Origin: Kordiimonadaceae bacterium
Lineage (GTDB): Bacteria; Pseudomonadota; Alphaproteobacteria; Sphingomonadales; Emcibacteraceae
NCBI GenBank assembly: GCA_018699075.1
Contig: JABIPV010000285.1
Span: 1 to 5,254, forward strand
Length of the DNA: 5,254 nucleotides
Direction of reading: 5' to 3'
Part shown: piece after piece, positions 1 through 5,254 of the stretch
Layout of the letters: each line of letters begins with the position of its first letter
Numbering within the stretch: position 1 is the stretch's first letter
Made by a program: the position numbers and the translations under genes
Notes under the pieces: generated by a model
Seen by the model: the letters and a program-made list of their open reading frames with translations, nothing else
Told to the model about the DNA's origin: nothing
Databases searched by the model: none

Positions 1-144
1 AATTATAATTTTCAAAATGATTTGACCTTAAATAGTATGGCTCTTCATTCTTTCATAGATATGTACAATCGGCCACAAGTCACTATTCTGGAAAAGTTGC
101 ACAAGATGTTAGATGATGAATTAGGTATTAATCACCCAGATTGA
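1..144 (+). CDS. C-terminal end of an unidentified protein (5' end outside window)
   Basis: Frame 1 is open from the first base to a TGA at 142-144, giving 47 residues that end in DELGINHPD. The stretch has coding character: mixed hydrophobic and charged residues, with a helix-like end (VTILEKLHKMLDDELGI) after an aromatic segment (HSFIDMYNRP). An ATG lies at 37, but no convincing ribosome binding site precedes it, so I read this as the tail of a longer gene. The arrangement 'aromatic-Tyr-Asn, then Leu-rich helix' near the C-terminus loosely recalls P-loop sulfotransferases, but 47 residues are too few to claim that. Codon use is AT-rich, like the next gene. A hairpin repeat begins at the stop codon itself. 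Confidence 0.6.
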   Translation, partial: NYNFQNDLTLNSMALHSFIDMYNRPQVTILEKLHKMLDDELGINHPD

Positions 145-180
145 ATGTCCGCTTTTGGCCGAAAGCAGACACTCAGATTA
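143..180 (+). repeat. Hairpin repeat, copy 1
   Basis: This 38-base unit begins GAATGTCCGC and ends CTCAGATTA. It matches the unit at 762-799 in the same orientation at 31 of 38 positions. Its core, 147-170, folds into a 9-pair stem (arms GTCCGCTTT and AAAGCAGAC, one C-A mismatch) with a six-base loop. The first two bases overlap the TGA of the upstream gene. There is no T-run after the stem, so it is not a classical intrinsic terminator. It could be a REP-like dispersed element that shapes the 3' ends of transcripts. Copy number in the genome cannot be judged from this window. Confidence 0.7.
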
Positions 181-187
181 TGTCGTT

Positions 188-216
188 TTGACCTGCCCTT
201 ACAATTGCTGTAGCCT
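188..216 (+). promoter_or_regulatory. Candidate sigma70-type promoter for the small anchored protein gene
   Basis: A -35-like TTGACC (188-193) is followed by a 17-base spacer and a -10-like TAGCCT (211-216). The spacing is ideal. The -35 matches five of six bases of TTGACA, while the -10 keeps only the TA and final T of TATAAT. Transcription would begin near 222-225, leaving a leader of roughly 16-19 bases that contains the GGAG ribosome binding site at 231-234. This is pattern matching only. Confidence 0.4.
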
Positions 217-240
217 CTTCACATAAAATGGGAGAATTTA

Positions 241-753
241 ATGTTCAAGAGACTGTCTGTTTCAGAAATCGCTGAAATCATAAGCGCGGTGGCAATAGTA
301 ATCGGGCTGATTGTTGTTGGCATCGAACTTAATCAAAATACCCAAGCGCAAAAGTCTAATACGACACAATCAATAGTCCGTGATTATGTTGATAGCGTTG
401 CTTTGTTGGTTACGGACGAAGAGCTTACAGATATTTATATTCGTGGAGCTGCCGATATTGAAAATCTCAGCAATGTCGAGAGCCTTAGGTTTTATTCTAT
501 GCTTTATAATCTCACTCGCGCTTATGAACAATTACATATTTCATATAAAGAAGGATTAATAGAACCCGGTGTTTGGAATGGATTTAAACAGCAAATGGTT
601 GAAAGTTATAAAGCGCAAGGAATACGAGATTATTGGTATATGAGAAAACATTGGTATAGTGTTTCATTTCAAGAACACATAGACATTATTATTAACACCG
701 AAACCGAATATGAAATTCCGACCTATATTAACAGGTCGGAAGGTTTAGATTAA
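241..753 (+). CDS. Small membrane-anchored protein of uncharacterised family
   Basis: This 170-residue protein starts at an ATG preceded by GGAG (231-234) with six bases of spacing, so the start is well supported. After a short N-terminal segment (MFKRLSVSEI) comes one hydrophobic helix at about residues 11-29, followed by ELNQNTQAQ. The remainder (about 35-170) is soluble, mostly helical and rich in Tyr and Trp, with the pattern 'GLIEPGVWNGF ... YWYMRKHWYSVSFQEHI'. I recognise this architecture (helix, then a Q-N-T motif, then Trp-rich helices with a late hydrophobic segment) from hypothetical proteins common in marine proteobacteria; no function is known to me. The positive residues before the helix suggest that the N-terminus stays in the cytoplasm, but orientation is uncertain. 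The gene is by eye more AT-rich than the transporter genes to its right, is bracketed by two hairpin repeats, and converges with the SLC13 gene. It could be an accessory gene. Confidence 0.85.
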   Translation: MFKRLSVSEIAEIISAVAIVIGLIVVGIELNQNTQAQKSNTTQSIVRDYVDSVALLVTDEELTDIYIRGAADIENLSNVESLRFYSMLYNLTRAYEQLHISYKEGLIEPGVWNGFKQQMVESYKAQGIRDYWYMRKHWYSVSFQEHIDIIINTETEYEIPTYINRSEGLD

Positions 754-761
754 CCTCCAAC

Positions 762-799
762 GAATGTCCGTTTCTGACCGAAAGCGGACTTTCAGATTG
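762..799 (+). repeat. Hairpin repeat, copy 2
   Basis: This is the second copy of the 38-base unit at 143-180, same orientation, starting 8 bases after the TAA of the small anchored protein gene. The core at 766-789 pairs GTCCGTTTC with AAAGCGGAC, using one T-G wobble and one C-A mismatch; a shifted pairing of TTTC with GAAA leaves a bulged G instead. Within the stem, one difference from copy 1 restores a pair (A to G opposite C), one turns G-C into G-T, and one breaks a T-A pair. It lies between convergent genes, so it could affect the 3' ends of both transcripts. The rest of 800-852 shows nothing I can name. Confidence 0.7.
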
Positions 800-852
800 C
801 GCCAGATAAATGCTTTTTATGGCCTCGGTCTGGATTGTAATTTCTTAAAGCC

Positions 853-2631
853 CTACAAAGGCCACACCCAAACAATCATTGGTAACGCCACAATCGTTAT
901 AATAATCTCAAGTGGTAATCCCATGCGCCAATAGTCTCCGAATTTATATCCTCCGGGGCCCATGATCAGCGCGTTGTTTTTGTGGCCTATGGGGGTGAGG
1001 AACGCGCAGGATGAGGAGACGGCGACAGCCATTAGGAAGCTGTCGGAACTAACACCCAGTGAGTTTGCCATGCTTACGGCGATGGGGGCCATCATCACGG
1101 CGGTGGCGACGTTATTCATTAAATCCGATAAGGTCATGGTGACAATAAACAGAAGCGCGAGAACGACGAAGGCTGAATATCCTTCCGATACGTCGAGTAT
1201 CCCCGCGGCAATAAGATCAGTAGTGCCGGTTGTTTCAAGCGCGCCACCTATGGGTATCATTGATCCCACCAGCACGATCACGGGCCAGTCGATCTTTGTA
1301 TATATATCGCGCAGCGGGATGATGTTAAAAAGCACCATACCAAGCGCAGCAATGGCGAGTGAAACAGTAAGGCTGGTTATCCCCGTTGCCACCGCTCCAA
1401 TGGCACCTGCAAGCAGCAGTATCGCAATACCTGCATGGCGACGTTTTCCCATATTAAAACCGCGTTCCGCCAGTGGGAGAAGGCCAAGCCTGTCCATGGA
1501 TTTTGACATACTGTCGTTATCGCCTTGAAGAAGAAGTACATCGCCGGGTTTAAACTTGAGTTGATGGAGTTGATTATTAATATTTTGCCCTTGGCGGGAA
1601 ACACCGAGCAGATTGAGCGCCGATCTTGATTTAAGTTTAATTTCGCCAATTTTACGGCCGACAACCCGGCTATCGGCGGAAACAACGGCTTCTTGCAAGG
1701 CTACATCATCATTGGCAAATAATGACCGATCATGTTCGCCGCCAACTATTTCCAAACCTAATTTATGGGAAAATTCATCAAGTTCCTTTGGGCCCGCTTT
1801 CATAATTAGAATGTCATATTCATTGATGACGCGCGTACGGCTAAGACGTAATATTCTTTTACCGTCGCGTATAAGACCCGCGATACGCACATCACAGGTG
1901 TTGGCAATGATGTCGAGTTCTTTAATGCTCTGACCAATCGCTTCTGAGTTTTCCGCGACAACACATTCGGCCACATAATCATCAATATCAAAAAGGTCAT
2001 CTGTGGCTGATTTTGCCCCCCTGTCTTTAGGCAGTAAGCGCCAACCAATAGTGCTGAGGAAGAAAACACCAACGATGGCAACAACGGCACCAACGGGGGA
2101 GAAGTCAAACATGCTGAAAGGCTCACCCGCAACAGTTTCACGGTAATGGGCAATCACGATATTGGGTGGCGTACCGATTAAGGTTATTAAGCCGCCGAGG
2201 ATTGAACCAAATGAAAGAGGCATTAAAAGCAGCGCGGGGGAACGTTTGACTTTCTTCGCACTGTCAATTGTTGCTGGCATAAGAAGCGCCAGCGCCGCAA
2301 CATTATTCATCATTGCCGATAAAATAGCAGAGAAGCTCGACATGATGGTAATTTGCAGGAACAGGCTTTTTAAGGGCGGCACGACGATGTGGGCGATGCG
2401 GTCGATCACCCCTGAAACCGCAAGGCCACTACTTATAACCAATACGGCGGCGACGGTAATAACTGCGGGATGGGAAAAACCATTAAAGGCGGCGTCTGGT
2501 GTAATGACACCGCTTATGACGCTGACCATTAAAGCGCTGAAGGCGACGACGTCATAACGCCACTTACCCCATAAGAAAAAAATAAAAACACCAACGAGAA
2601 TAAGAACGATACTAAGCTGTTCAGTAGACAA
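853..2631 (-). CDS. SLC13-family permease with two RCK_C (TrkA_C) domains
   Basis: This 592-residue inner-membrane transporter belongs to the SLC13/DASS-like group of Na+-coupled anion permeases within the ion transporter superfamily. The first membrane half (about 5-200) contains MNNVAAL (108-114) and the re-entrant-type motif LIGTPPN (151-157). A cytoplasmic insert holds two consecutive RCK_C domains (about 217-295 and 305-386), each ending in a 'G-D-x-L-L' or 'Y-D-x-L-I' strand; RCK_C domains bind ligands and often gate transport. The second half (about 398-592) repeats the pattern with LMNNVA (504-509) and LTPIGHKNN (545-553). Length and order are normal for the subfamily. The start is TTG, since the frame upstream reaches a stop without an ATG and the next internal Met would remove the first helix. 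Substrate is not readable; sulfate or other divalent anions are family-based guesses. Transcribed divergently from the symporter. Confidence 0.9.
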   Translation of the reverse strand: MSTEQLSIVLILVGVFIFFLWGKWRYDVVAFSALMVSVISGVITPDAAFNGFSHPAVITVAAVLVISSGLAVSGVIDRIAHIVVPPLKSLFLQITIMSSFSAILSAMMNNVAALALLMPATIDSAKKVKRSPALLLMPLSFGSILGGLITLIGTPPNIVIAHYRETVAGEPFSMFDFSPVGAVVAIVGVFFLSTIGWRLLPKDRGAKSATDDLFDIDDYVAECVVAENSEAIGQSIKELDIIANTCDVRIAGLIRDGKRILRLSRTRVINEYDILIMKAGPKELDEFSHKLGLEIVGGEHDRSLFANDDVALQEAVVSADSRVVGRKIGEIKLKSRSALNLLGVSRQGQNINNQLHQLKFKPGDVLLLQGDNDSMSKSMDRLGLLPLAERGFNMGKRRHAGIAILLLAGAIGAVATGITSLTVSLAIAALGMVLFNIIPLRDIYTKIDWPVIVLVGSMIPIGGALETTGTTDLIAAGILDVSEGYSAFVVLALLFIVTMTLSDLMNNVATAVMMAPIAVSMANSLGVSSDSFLMAVAVSSSCAFLTPIGHKNNALIMGPGGYKFGDYWRMGLPLEIIITIVALPMIVWVWPL

Positions 2632-2639
2632 TATATATT

Positions 2640-2644
2640 TCCCT
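2640..2644 (-). promoter_or_regulatory. Ribosome binding site supporting the TTG start of the SLC13 gene
   Basis: Read on the minus strand, AGGGA lies 8 bases before TTG (2631-2629). It is a modest Shine-Dalgarno match in an otherwise A/T-only leader. It is the only purine-rich G-containing stretch nearby, which supports TTG rather than a downstream start. Confidence 0.5.
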
Positions 2645-2683
2645 ATATTTCTTTTTTAAAATTCTTTTTTAATTTTTTCTAAT

Positions 2684-2699
2684 TGTAATATTTTTTACA
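2684..2699. promoter_or_regulatory. Short palindrome, possible operator
   Basis: TGTAA (2684-2688) and TTACA (2695-2699) form perfect inverted arms around a six-base spacer (TATTTT). The 16-base span fits a dimeric helix-turn-helix regulator, and its position could let one regulator act on both divergent genes. In DNA this AT-rich a chance palindrome of five-base arms is quite possible, and no regulator gene is in the window. Confidence 0.3.
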
Positions 2700-2767
2700 T
2701 TAATGGAAAAATGGTGTTAGGGTAATAAAAAATAAAAAACTATGCAAAATAAGAGGGACCAAAGACC

Positions 2768-4285
2768 ATGGTAGAAAAGTATTTAATGCTTTTTCTGTAT
2801 CTATGTATATTGATTTTTTTAAGCTATATCGCCTCAAAAAGAGTAAAAAACCTTAAAGGATATATCACCGGAAATAAAACACTGGGTTTTTGGGTTGCGG
2901 CATTTTCGGCTCAAGCCACGGGGGAAAGTGCGTGGCTACTGCTTGGTTTAACCGGAGCAGGGGCCATGGCGGGGGTCAGTGCGTATTGGGTAGTGGTTGG
3001 TGAAATGATTGGTGTCTATGTTTGCTGGTTCATTATGGCGGAACGCTTTAAAAAGCTCACCGATCATTATGACAGCCTGACCATGACCGATTATTTGGTC
3101 AGCCGCTTTAAAGCCAATGGTCATTTATTGCGGGTGGTCGCATCTGTGTCATTGGCCATATTTATATTGATTTATATTGCGGCGCAAATTGATGCCACGG
3201 GTTCTGCCTTTGAAAGGTTCCTTGGCTGGAATTATCATACGGGTGCGGTTGTTGGTTTTGTCGTTGTGGTTTTTTATAGCGTCATTGGCGGCTTTCTGGC
3301 GGTGGCATGGACGGATATGTTCCAAGGCGCCGTTATGGTCATCAGCTTATTTGCCCTTCCCGTGATTGCCTTTTTCATGCTTTCTGAAAGTGATCACCTC
3401 TATCAAGGGTTAAGTGCCATAGACCCTAGCTTGGTTAGTCTTTCAGGCACGGGTGGATTAATGGGGATCGCGACCATATTAGGCATGATGCTTATTGGTC
3501 TTGGTTTTATGGGTTCACCGCAGGTTTTCGCGAGGTTTATTGCTATTAAAAGTAATGATGAAATCAGACGCGGACGTTGGGTTGCCCTTGGATTTACATT
3601 CTTTGTCGATGCTTCGGCGGTCAGTATAGGGTTACTCGGTCGTTATCTGTTCACGGAAGTAGGCGGTGATGCGGAAGCTGTGCTTGGAAATGGTGGTCAG
3701 AATGTATTGCCGACATTGGTGGAATATGTATTCCCCGCTCTTATTGTTGGCCTTTATGTTGCGGCGGTACTTTCCGCGATTATGTCCACGGTATCGTCAC
3801 TTTTAATCGTTGCTGCGGGATCAATTACCCATGATATTTACCGTAAAATTTATAATGCAGATCTGGGCGGTGAAGCATCCGCTAAACTTTCAAGAAAATG
3901 TACCATAATTTTTGCGGTACTTGCCTTGGCCATTGCCCTCACGGTTTCCTTTGTATCGCCAAGCCGGACAATTTTCTGGTTTGTGATCTTTGGTTGGTCG
4001 GGTATCGCGGCGACCTTTTGCCCGATGGTGATCATGTCTTTATTCTGGCGTGGCTTTACGGCGAGGGGGGCGATTGCCGCAATGATCGTAGGTTTTCTAT
4101 CAATACCGCTTTTCAGGTTCGTGATGCCGTTGTTGCCTAATGTTGGTGATTATTTCGTCGCCCTTGAAGCATTACCACCTGCATTTTTATTGTCATTTGT
4201 CGCGGGTTATATTTTCACTAAATTAAAACCGGATACTGAACTGGCGCACACTTATCAACAAGAATTGGAAGCGATAGAAAAATAA
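2768..4285 (+). CDS. Sodium:solute symporter, SSS family, PutP-like
   Basis: This 505-residue LeuT-fold inner-membrane protein is close in length to E. coli PutP (about 500). Many hydrophobic helices run from residue 4 to about 484, in line with the 13-helix SSS topology. PutP-like landmarks in order: FSAQATGESAWLLLGL (46-61), the 'LTMTDYL' segment (104-110), YSVIGGFLAVAWTD (170-183), 'GSPQVFARF' (249-257) and LSAIMSTVS (335-343). Ser340 and Thr341 fall at the same numbers as the Na2-site serine and threonine of PutP. By my alignment the essential PutP Asp55 is replaced by Gly52, with a Glu at 53. The likely role is Na+-driven uptake of an amino acid or similar small solute; proline is possible but not shown. 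The ATG start has AGAGGGA (2752-2758) nine bases upstream. The stop is 13 bases from the PLP enzyme start, which implies an operon. Confidence 0.92.
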   Translation: MVEKYLMLFLYLCILIFLSYIASKRVKNLKGYITGNKTLGFWVAAFSAQATGESAWLLLGLTGAGAMAGVSAYWVVVGEMIGVYVCWFIMAERFKKLTDHYDSLTMTDYLVSRFKANGHLLRVVASVSLAIFILIYIAAQIDATGSAFERFLGWNYHTGAVVGFVVVVFYSVIGGFLAVAWTDMFQGAVMVISLFALPVIAFFMLSESDHLYQGLSAIDPSLVSLSGTGGLMGIATILGMMLIGLGFMGSPQVFARFIAIKSNDEIRRGRWVALGFTFFVDASAVSIGLLGRYLFTEVGGDAEAVLGNGGQNVLPTLVEYVFPALIVGLYVAAVLSAIMSTVSSLLIVAAGSITHDIYRKIYNADLGGEASAKLSRKCTIIFAVLALAIALTVSFVSPSRTIFWFVIFGWSGIAATFCPMVIMSLFWRGFTARGAIAAMIVGFLSIPLFRFVMPLLPNVGDYFVALEALPPAFLLSFVAGYIFTKLKPDTELAHTYQQELEAIEK

Positions 4286-4287
4286 AG

Positions 4288-4292
4288 AAGGA
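4288..4292 (+). promoter_or_regulatory. Ribosome binding site deciding the TTG start of the PLP enzyme
   Basis: AAGGA lies just after the symporter stop and six bases before TTG at 4299-4301. This spacing selects the TTG whose frame immediately reads the Tat motif DRRQFIK. A nearby TTG at 4294 is in another frame, and the first in-frame ATG (about 4467) would delete the signal peptide and the start of the catalytic domain. Confidence 0.7.
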
Positions 4293-4298
4293 TTTGAA

Positions 4299-4379
4299 TT
4301 GGATAGACGTCAATTTATCAAAACGACTGCGGCTCTTGCCTCCGTTCCTCTTGCTTTAAAAGCGACAGTGGGACATGCC
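4299..4379 (+). other. Twin-arginine (Tat) signal peptide of the PLP enzyme
   Basis: The first 27 residues show the Tat layout: an Arg-Arg motif at once after the start (DRRQFIK, residues 2-8, fitting RRxFxK), a mildly hydrophobic stretch (TTAALASVPLAL, 9-20), and a likely cleavage after GHA at 27, before the acidic EEDAF. Tat carries folded proteins across the inner membrane, which suits an enzyme that must bind PLP before export. Confidence 0.8.
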
Positions 4380-5254
4380 GAGGAAGATGCTTTTTGGAAA
4401 AAGATCATATCCGAGCATGATGTATCAAAAGACTATATCAATTTAGATGCCGGCAGATGGGGCATAATGGTAAATCCGGTGCTGGAAGAATTTATCAGAC
4501 GCACGCGCTTGATTACGCAAAATAGTTCATATTATGCTCGTAATATTGACATATCCCCGGAACTTGGTGGCCAATACCGCGAAGAAAATAAAATTATCCC
4601 CAAGGTACTCGCGGCAAGCCTTGGGGTTGGTGAAGATGAAATTGCCCTGACCAGAAATGCTACTGAAGGCCTGCAGCATTTAATCAGTGGTTATAATCTA
4701 TTAAAATCAGATGATACGGTCATTATTTCCGATCTTGATTACGGCAGTGTTGCGCGTGAAATGGAGGTCCGGACCAAAAGGGACGGCGTTAATGTCTTTA
4801 AAATCATACTCCCTGAACCAGCGACTTATCAAAATATAATTGATGCTTATGAAAAAGCTTTGATTGATAACCCGAAAACTAAACTGCTTTTGCTTACCCA
4901 TATCAGCCATAAAACCGGACTTTGTCTGCCGGTAAAAGAAATCACCAAAATTGCCAAAAGCCGTGGCGCGGATGTCATATTGGATGCGGCCCATTCATGG
5001 TGGCAAATGGATTTTGACTTTACGGATTATGGCGTGGATTTTGCGGGTTTTAATCTGCATAAATGGGTCGGGGCACCGCTTGGCGTAGGCTGCATGTATA
5101 TAAATAAAAACCGCATTGCAGATATTGACGTCAGGGCAGGCAAAGGCGGCGAAGACAGTACAAATATCAATGACCGTGTGCAAACGGGCACCATGAACCT
5201 TGCGACCATTATGACCGTCCCTACGGCGCTTAAATATCATGATGAAATTGGTAT
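4299..5254 (+). CDS. Tat-exported class V (fold type I) PLP-dependent enzyme, isopenicillin-N-epimerase-like; 3' end outside window
   Basis: The frame reads 318 codons from TTG and is still open at the window edge; relatives are about 420-440 residues, so roughly 100 C-terminal residues are missing. After the Tat signal (1-27), the fold type I aminotransferase domain shows LTRNATEGL (117-125, PLP phosphate and ring contacts), THISHKTG (200-207), ILDAAHSW (227-234, with Asp229 expected to pair with the pyridine nitrogen), GFNLHKWVGAPLG (250-262, Lys255 expected to form the Schiff base) and VQTGTMN (294-300). This set fits the class V branch annotated as isopenicillin N epimerase-like, which includes epimerases, desulfurases and aminotransferases. 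PvdN of Pseudomonas is a known Tat-exported PLP enzyme of this type. Reaction and substrate cannot be read here. It follows the symporter by 13 bases, so the two are probably co-transcribed and act on related compounds, with the enzyme in the periplasm. Confidence 0.88.
   Translation, partial: MDRRQFIKTTAALASVPLALKATVGHAEEDAFWKKIISEHDVSKDYINLDAGRWGIMVNPVLEEFIRRTRLITQNSSYYARNIDISPELGGQYREENKIIPKVLAASLGVGEDEIALTRNATEGLQHLISGYNLLKSDDTVIISDLDYGSVAREMEVRTKRDGVNVFKIILPEPATYQNIIDAYEKALIDNPKTKLLLLTHISHKTGLCLPVKEITKIAKSRGADVILDAAHSWWQMDFDFTDYGVDFAGFNLHKWVGAPLGVGCMYINKNRIADIDVRAGKGGEDSTNINDRVQTGTMNLATIMTVPTALKYHDEIG

Larger units (their letters stand above)
2632..2767. promoter_or_regulatory. AT-rich divergent promoter region between SLC13 permease and symporter genes
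   Basis: These 136 bases separate two genes that diverge, so both promoters should lie here. The left half is almost entirely A/T, with runs of six T at 2652-2657, 2665-2670, 2673-2678 and 2691-2696, a composition typical of curved or easily melted promoter DNA. A TTTACA at 2694-2699 could be a -35 for the symporter, but no good -10 lies 16-18 bases beyond it, so I do not assign promoter elements. The symporter's ribosome binding site (AGAGGGA, 2752-2758) closes the region. Confidence 0.55.

Noticed and set aside
143..180. Classical rho-independent terminator for the leftmost gene
   Set aside because: The stem has a mismatch and is followed by ACTCAGATTA rather than a T-run; the second copy has only TTT after the stem. 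Repeat is the better description.
143..799. Integron-like cassette with attC sites after each stop codon
   Set aside because: The position after stop codons and the hairpin shape fit, but I see no paired R'' (RYYYAAC) and R' (GTTRRRY) core sites at the ends of either unit. CTCCAAC at 754-760 is only a partial match, and the units are shorter than typical attC sites.
801..833. Terminator between the convergent genes from CCAGA (802-806) and TCTGG (829-833)
   Set aside because: Only five pairs around a 22-base loop, with no T-run on either strand; unlikely to be a stable terminator.
962..2557. Open frames on the plus strand (962-1528, 1613-1933, 2162-2557) and extra minus-strand frames (1377-1685, 1806-2153)
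   Set aside because: They overlap the SLC13 permease gene, whose conserved motifs run through the whole span; their translations are low-complexity and show no family features.
2684..2699. TyrR/PhhR box
   Set aside because: The arms TGTAA and TTACA resemble the TyrR consensus, but that consensus has six-base arms with a six-base gap (18 bases in all); here the arms are two bases too close together.
2694..2726. Sigma70 promoter for the symporter (TTTACA at 2694 with GGTAAT at 2721)
   Set aside because: The spacer would be 21 bases, outside the usual 16-18, and no better -10 occurs at the right distance.
3177..4140. Short open frames inside the symporter gene (3177-3365 and 3898-4140 plus, 3850-4035 minus)
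   Set aside because: Alternate-frame readings of a well-supported SSS symporter, without their own ribosome binding sites or recognisable protein character.
4707..5240. Minus-strand open frames opposite the PLP enzyme (4707-4994, 4995-5240, 5027-5209)
   Set aside because: They lie antisense to the catalytic core of the class V enzyme, whose motifs (TRNATEG, DAAH, HKW) establish the plus-strand frame.

Overview
The window suggests an AT-leaning, moderate-GC proteobacterium, most likely a marine or aquatic alphaproteobacterium. That assignment rests on protein-family resemblance and general base composition. No marker gene is present, so the placement is tentative.

Layout: (1) Bases 1-144 are the 3' end of a plus-strand gene I cannot identify. 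(2) Bases 145-240 hold a hairpin-forming repeat and a plausible sigma70-type promoter for the next gene. (3) Bases 241-753 encode a 170-residue protein with one N-terminal membrane anchor, from an uncharacterised family. (4) Bases 754-852 lie between convergent genes and hold a second, same-orientation copy of the repeat. (5) Bases 853-2631, minus strand, encode an SLC13-type permease with two RCK_C (TrkA_C) domains between its membrane halves; it starts at TTG. (6) Bases 2632-2767 are a very AT-rich divergent promoter region with T-tracts and one short palindrome. (7) Bases 2768-4285, plus strand, encode a sodium:solute symporter of the PutP-like SSS family. (8) From 4299 to the window edge, 13 bases after the symporter stop, runs a class V PLP-dependent enzyme. 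It starts at TTG, carries a twin-arginine (Tat) signal and is cut by the window end.

The most informative unit is the symporter/PLP-enzyme pair. It looks like an operon in which a Tat-exported, pre-folded PLP enzyme would act on an amino acid or amine in the periplasm, and the symporter would import substrate or product across the inner membrane. The divergently transcribed SLC13 permease may share its control region. On the left, two copies of a 38-base hairpin repeat (31 of 38 positions identical) sit just after the stop codons of two successive genes and bracket the small anchored protein. I found no rRNA, tRNA, CRISPR array, insertion sequence or phage gene.
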